Shown piece after piece: positions 57,961 through 64,000 of a DNA stretch of 64,000 nt. The position numbers and the translations under genes were made by a program. Numbering within the stretch: position 1 is the stretch's first letter; the number at the start of each line of letters is the position of its first letter. Source of the stretch: Tubiluchus corallicola (Eukaryota > Priapulida > Priapulimorpha > Priapulimorphida > Tubiluchidae); NCBI GenBank assembly GCA_030141605.1, contig JAQGDQ010000145.1:290001-354000 (forward strand), in the 5' to 3' direction. A model generated the notes under the pieces. It did no database searches. It saw only the letters and a program-made list of their open reading frames with translations, and was not told where the DNA came from.

Positions 57961-60009
57961 GTGATATAGTCCTGATATGTTGTTTTATTAAAATGCTATG
58001 ATGAATATCTATTAGTGATATTTTTAATTTTGTAATGATGTATAAGTGAGCTATGTACGGTAATCTATACTTTATTCTAGTATCTTTATTTTCTAAATAG
58101 CCCTTACTTTTGAGATCTGTCAAAATTTACAGCTCTGTATTTTTCGTACCTTGGCATAAAAAGTTTGTACAGGTTATAGCCATTCTTTGCTTGAACAAAT
58201 TTGCTTTTTTGGGACAGAATTTAGAAAACTCTTCCTGTAAAGCTTACTGTGTTAGTATTTAGTGAAAAATCCAGTCGAAATTTTCAAATTTTTTAATATT
58301 TATTATTTTATTATTTCACGTTTATTTCTATACATAAAAAGTACCATATATAAATTTTATTGTTTTGTGACGCCTGTAATTCTTTTTGTACTCTCAGTTA
58401 GGCTCAGGTTTTATGATTTGTGACCTACATTGTGGAATTCCAGAAATCTTTCCTTTGTATTTGATTTAGCCACTAATCAACTCCGGTAAAATTCAAAACT
58501 AATTTGCCCTATCGACTGTGCGTATTTTCAATTAAGTTACCCTTACATCAGCCTTACTGAAGTCGCTGACCGAAACTTGACAAATTGATTCTATGTGAAT
58601 TCATAATTTTTACCAATGTTTCTGTAAACATTTTTATTTATACAGTGAGCATGGTCCAGTGAAACTATTCAATTTACTTCACGTTTAGTGCCAAACCTTT
58701 ACTTGTTTTTGTGCAGGTTACATAATGATTTAAATTGCAACTGGAAAATCGTGGTTCTCGTAAAATTTTATGTTGAATGGCCCTAGATTCTTATGTTGAA
58801 TGTCTTCAGATCTTGATTATAGTTGTACTTGGTGATGTAACTGAGTGCTTGTCAGCAATAATTATTTACTATTCTTATTATGTTTATTATAAACTGCATC
58901 CAAACATGGAACTAATCTAATGACTGTGCTGAATTTTTTCGTCTAGTTTGCAATTTTTTTATGGATTTTAGTGTTTGGGAGCTACGAGCTACGATGCACA
59001 TAAAAATATTTGTCGAAACACAAGTTTCGATTCTCAGATGTAGAGTTTGCTGATTACTGTTTGTATTAAAACATGTAACAGTACACCAAAGTGCAATATT
59101 TACTTTATTTGCTCTTCCATAAAACACAAATTCAGACTCTATAGATCTTTCTCCTGATGCTGCTCAGAAAAATCCTTCAAAAGAGTGTTAAAGACAGAAC
59201 AATGCTTTTTTAGCATCTTACATAGTCAGATTGCACCATTTTTCATGATAAACAAATTCTTCAAAGGTGGGCAAACTGAATTCAACAGTTCTTTATGAAG
59301 AAAGCAGGTGACTGCATTAGACAAAAATAATCAACAGTATCGTTTGGTTTAATCTGGAAACCACAAAAAGCAAAAAAATAAAAAATAATAATTTTGCTAT
59401 TTCTGTACAGTGAGTTTGATAACTTCATGCAATAATGAGTAATTGTGTAATAAAAGATTACTTAATAAACACTGATTGCTTTTGCTTTCCTGTTAAATAT
59501 GACCTACTTCCTGTTGTCATAAAAACTGACTTTCGCCAGAGTTATTGTAAATGACAAACCTGTTAGGAGCAGTTAGGCACAATTAGAGAACTTGTTGATT
59601 CAACAATGGTAGTAAATTAATGTGTAAATAATAATCGTTTTAAAACAAATTGCAGAATAAGTGTTCGAAGTTAAAATTAAATGAAAGTGCTTTAGAAATA
59701 ATAATAGTTGTTAATAACCCGTTGTTCTTTTGCAAAGCGACTGTGATAGAAAAATAATACAAAGTTTGTATTTTTTGTTATGAATGTATGATTTTACACA
59801 CCTGTAAGATAAAATTTTGTGAAAATATTTGTAGAATGGTATTTTATTCATTAATGTAATTCATATTTAGTCTCAAGTTTCATCTAATGGGTTTCGTCAC
59901 ACTTTGGAATAGGCATAGAGGTTGCTTACCAACCGAAATTGAGCAAAGCTCGGCCTAGTCAAAAAACAGATGAGTGACAATGATTTTTTATGATACACTT
60001 TCTATTTAC

Positions 60010-60402
60010 TAGGGGTGAGCAATTCTTTATCAGAAAGCGAGTTTGAATCGAATTTTTGAGTTTCGAAGTCAAATGAAACCAAATTTCAAGATTCTGAATT
60101 CATTTTTAAAGGTTTTCGAATCACAAAGAAAAAGCAGTCTTGCAAAGATCATGCGCATTTTGTGCTGCGGTAAAAACATTAAACAATTGTGCACAGAAAT
60201 TGAGGTAAATTGTGCTGATTGCATTCTGTTTCAAATATTTTAATGACAAAGAACATGATGTTGTTGACGGTACGTAGTTGAGGTAGTGAATTATTCGAAT
60301 TAATAATTTTAGCTTCGAACTTTATTCGAATTAAAAAACTCATTCAGATCGAATTTAATTGTTCAAACTCGAACATTTGATGCTATCGACCTTGGTGGAG
60401 GA

Positions 60403-60435
<33 letters not shown>
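60010..60435. repeat. TTCGAA/AATTCGAA-rich imperfect palindromic repeat plus (AT)n
   Basis: The left part (60010-60125: GGGGTGAGCAATTC, GTTTGAATCGAATTTTTGAG) and the right part (60290-60370: TTCGAATTAATAATTTTAGC, CAAACTCGAACATTTGATGC) are rich in inverted copies of TTCGAA-type words, as in non-autonomous DNA transposons. An (AT)n run follows at 60405-60434. Confidence 0.35.
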
Positions 60436-60437
<2 letters not shown>

Positions 60438-62675
60438 CAGAATGCAATTAAGTGCTAAGACACCTTTGTTGGTTGAATATCTCACCATAGAGGTTTATCC
60501 TTGATATTGAGTTAAATTTTGATGAGGCTACAATCATATTAAATAGGTTTGGAATGTTGAATCCTACATTGCAAAGTGCAAAACTATATGTAAATAGGGT
60601 CAAGAGTTAAAATATTTTAAGGGGCTTAACCAGAAATAGAAAAAGTAGCTCCCAGCTCCAATCATGTTTCTCCTGTGGAATGGAGTCACCCTCAGGCATC
60701 TGAGGGGATTATCCTAGACTCTAACAATCTCTGCAGTACCATAGTGATACCAATACCAATGTTAAGTTTTATATCGGACATCGTGGTCACATTGTTTATG
60801 TTGTTTACCTTAGTTTGATTCCATTCAGTAATATTTTGCTTTTTCTATGAAATTGATTGCCCCTTTAAAATTTTCCACCTTGGTAAAATTCATTTGAAGT
60901 ACATTTACGTAAATTTATAATTATTTCGTAGCAATCATTTGATGTTATTATCAAGAAATCCGTTAAGGTGAGCCACGGGTATCATGTTATATTCAGGTTT
61001 AGAATGTTTCACTGGGTAAATAGCAGTGGGTAGCATGAAGATGAGTGTCCAATCACCAGTTCATTTACTGACTAAGTCTCATACACTGCAAAGTGTGCAC
61101 CATGACTAATCGGCAAAAGATAGAAAAAGTGGAATAGGAACCTGGATTTCAGCCGTAGATTTTTGGAGTATACTCCATTATCTTAGTGTATCCATTTTTG
61201 GGGTCGACACAGTTATTAATTCTATTGCAATAGATTCTACTAAAGCCTGTATTTTTTCCATTTCTAATTTAGGGAAAACTGTTCTGGAATACAGAAGAAT
61301 AAACGAGTGTAACGGGTGACAGGAGGCTACATTTAAGTCTCATTCTGTTACAGTTTCCTGCCGATCTCACTACCAATCTTCTGTGTTGTTGATGTGTTAC
61401 TGAAAGACATAATCCTCCTTTTAAGATAATACAGGATGTACATTTGTGACTAAAGTGAGGGGTGGATTCATCTCCAGATTTGCAGGGAAAATATTATAAT
61501 AAGTTATTGTTTTCTCTTCCAAGAGAGGTGACTGTAGCTGGAGATGGTGCAATTCCTGTTTGGACTTGGAATGTCACACATGTAAAAAAGAACTTATCTT
61601 TTTTGTTTTAGACTTCAGTGTTCTGCCCCCGCTTGCCCATCAGGGCATTGACCAGACACTCAGTAATCCTGCCTGACCAGTTCTGTTAACACAAATACCT
61701 GTAGAAGCGGCTGATCTATTATTGAGTCGTTGTCTCCTATTCAGTTTAAGTTGAGTTTGATAACCCCCGAGTATTGCAGCTACCCTCTGATAACCTCGAG
61801 ACTTGTACTTTCTAAACAGATAAATTCTTAAATCTGTCCAGGTATGTCTACAGCTTGTAAATTATGTTACTGCCACTGTTGTGTTAATTAAATTAATTGT
61901 ATTGCTGTACATTTAGCTGTTGTTGTAGTTTGTGGGATATACTTTCTTGTTTATTGTTTATTAACATACCGACAGTTACTTGGGTTTTTTGACTGGGCTG
62001 GTTGCCTCTCTGCCTAGTAACGTTAGAATTTTTAGTGAATTGGACTCGGTTGATGCTCTTTGCATGTTTAGTTGACTACTTTTTATCATGGTAGTGCTAT
62101 AGCTAATATCATCTAAACATTAAATGATGTTACTTTTAAGGTGCATAACGTTTCAAGCCATTTCACGCAGATTTCAGGTAATAAGTCACAGGCAAAAGAG
62201 TCACACAAAAAGGCATAGGAAAAAAGAAATAATCTTAACCCTAGCCAAAATTAATTGTGACTTTTTTCCTGAGACTTTATTACCGGTCACCTTCACGATA
62301 TTTGTTTAATATGCCCCAGAATTTCAACAGATATTTTCTGCAGTGTGGAATTTCGTCGGTTATCTGTCATGCTGTCTGCTTAATGCTGTTTAAAAACATT
62401 GAAAATTGATGATATAACCTTGACTGTCCCTCTTTCAGCTGCATGGCAAACTACCGGGCGACTCATTGCAGTTAATATAATATAATTAATAAGAAAACAT
62501 TTAAACAAATAGAATCGCAACCGGTTATGTCAGTGAATAAGTCGTCATCTTATAGTTGTGTCTTTCAGTCATTGCCTTGTTGTTCTTGACTACTTGAACT
62601 TGATTCAATTGAACTGATAATCTTTATTTTGTACGTGCTTCTTAGCTTGTTGTATCGTCGTCACAACTGTCGTTG

Positions 62676-62718
62676 CCATTGCCGTTGTTGTTGTTGTTGT
62701 TGTTGCTGCTGTTGCTGT

Positions 62719-62762
<44 letters not shown>
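62676..62762. repeat. (GTT)n(GCT)n triplet array
   Basis: GTT triplets grade into mixed GTT/GCT and then pure GCT triplets ending at 62762. Intronic or intergenic, with no coding frame of other composition attached. Confidence 0.9.
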
Positions 62763-64000
62763 TGTTAATTCAATTTAAAAGAAATTTGACATGTCAGGCA
62801 CTTGTGATAGCCGCGGCCGGGTATCAAGCCATGGTCATTTTTAAGTGCTTGGAATTTGGCGAGGACTAAGTTTAAATAATTTTTTTGAACCTGTGGTGTT
62901 GGCCAGCTTTTTATGTAATGTGGTATTTGGGTTTGCGTGTTAATCTGCTGAAAATTTTTTGACCTTGGTGAAAGTCACCCACATAAATTTGCAAGAACAA
63001 GACTACTGTGAGAGAGATAACTAAGTACTTCAGAAATCAGCAGGCAACCGTGATAATCTTAGGTGATGATGCAGGTTAAAGGTCATCAAATATTTTAACT
63101 ATAATATGCTTAAATGGCCCACTGTAATTGTGAATATTATTCTGTCGTATCGTGTTGTCTAATGGCATCATAAGAAAGATATTTAGAACCTTAGAGGTCA
63201 CGTGCCATAGGTGTCTGCGTCAAGGTCATTGACTTCAAAATGTAACATTTTTCATTCATGTGGCTGTAGTCATAAAGGAGAAGGGAATTATAGCCTAGTG
63301 GTCATGGTGTATGCAAAATTAAGCAATGTCGAGGGGAGTTTGTGAATCAGTGAGTGACCATGCACCGAGTTCATTACTCACTCTAGGCAGTTTTGTTCAC
63401 TGTACTTTATTTTTTTTTGCCTACTTCATTGAAGGTGGATGTATTAATATTCGAGCGTGGTCAGACACCACTGCTAGTCCAGTGTCTCACCTTCAGGTTA
63501 GTCTTAATAATCAGCTAGATTCCGGTCCTGACAAAATCAACATTGTGATCGAGCGTAGAAGCGGAAAAAAGTCATGACGTAATGCACGCAGGGGCAGGGA
63601 GGATAAAAAGCGTGTGACATGAGTTCCCAGACTTCTCTTATTTCAATAATTGTCTGGTAGGAAAACATGGTTGTGAAATGTCACAAATTATTAAGAGAGC
63701 TTCAAGAGAGTTTATTCATTTCCACCCTGCATTATCTGCAAGGCGTGTAAAGCCTAAACTCCCTGCCAGCCTGCATCACGTTATATATAAGGTAATGTTA
63801 ATGATTGAAATGGATTAGAAATGGATTTAATGTTCGGATTACAAACTTCGTCCAAGACTTCAATATGCTGTGTAAGAAAATTTTCCAGAGAAAAACTTCA
63901 AACCTGCAATAGGAATTTTTGTTTTACACTAAGAGAATGGTTTGGCATCATATTTTGACGTATACATATACATACAGGAAAAATACTGAATGTTTCTACG

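Larger units (their letters stand above)
53777..64000 (+). other. presumed intron 1 of the amphiphysin-like gene (no exon seen)
   Basis: More than 10 kb without a convincing exon on either strand. Short frames (for example 54557-54847, 56436-56630, 60043-60243, 62124-62309) lack domains. It holds AT-rich unique-looking sequence and the repeats listed separately. A LINE-3'-end-like stretch (about 55740-55825, ending GATAAATAAGTAAATAAATA) and a degenerate tRNA-like stretch near 63290-63360 are weak additional signs of mobile elements. Confidence 0.45.

Overview
This is a stretch of animal nuclear DNA. It is AT-rich and full of simple repeats and small transposable elements, and its genes have GT-AG introns. 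Two patches of degenerate TTAGGG-type repeat fit an animal with vertebrate-type telomere repeats and argue against an insect or nematode. The catecholamine transporter has an invertebrate-type binding pocket. My best reading is a marine invertebrate; tunicate, other deuterostome and lophotrochozoan sources are all open, and I cannot name the species.

Layout. (1) 1-6.1 kb: no gene seen; a tRNA-derived SINE and one copy of a ~470-bp dispersed repeat. (2) 6.1-7.4 kb, minus: an intronless SLC16/monocarboxylate-transporter-like gene broken by one frameshift. (3) 10.65-32.09 kb, plus: a complete 15-exon sodium- and chloride-dependent monoamine transporter (629 aa, closest in my reading to invertebrate dopamine transporters). 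Its introns hold most of the repeats, hairpins and LINE fragments in the window. (4) 37.05-42.38 kb, minus: a large two-exon gene (about 1,600 aa) that I do not recognise. It has a basic Arg/Gly/Ser-rich first part, then seven C-x9-C 'YG' loops in an acidic Thr/Ser-rich region, then six 'MxMPxM..RFF' motifs. This is the most novel item here. (5) 46.93-48.27 kb, plus: an intact, intronless GPAT3/GPAT4-type glycerol-3-phosphate acyltransferase. (6) 53.70 kb, plus: a 26-codon first coding exon that looks like the start of an amphiphysin/BIN1-type BAR protein, followed by an intron of more than 10 kb that runs off the window.

Nothing suggests the genes act in one pathway. The transporter serves monoamine reuptake, the acyltransferase serves glycerolipid synthesis, and the amphiphysin-like gene would serve membrane curvature and endocytosis. 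Repeat content is high: at least three dispersed families with two or three copies each, opposed LINE 3' ends, several tRNA-like SINEs, a 41-bp minisatellite, and long mono-, di-, tri- and tetranucleotide tracts. Several apparent long reading frames are only artefacts of these tracts.
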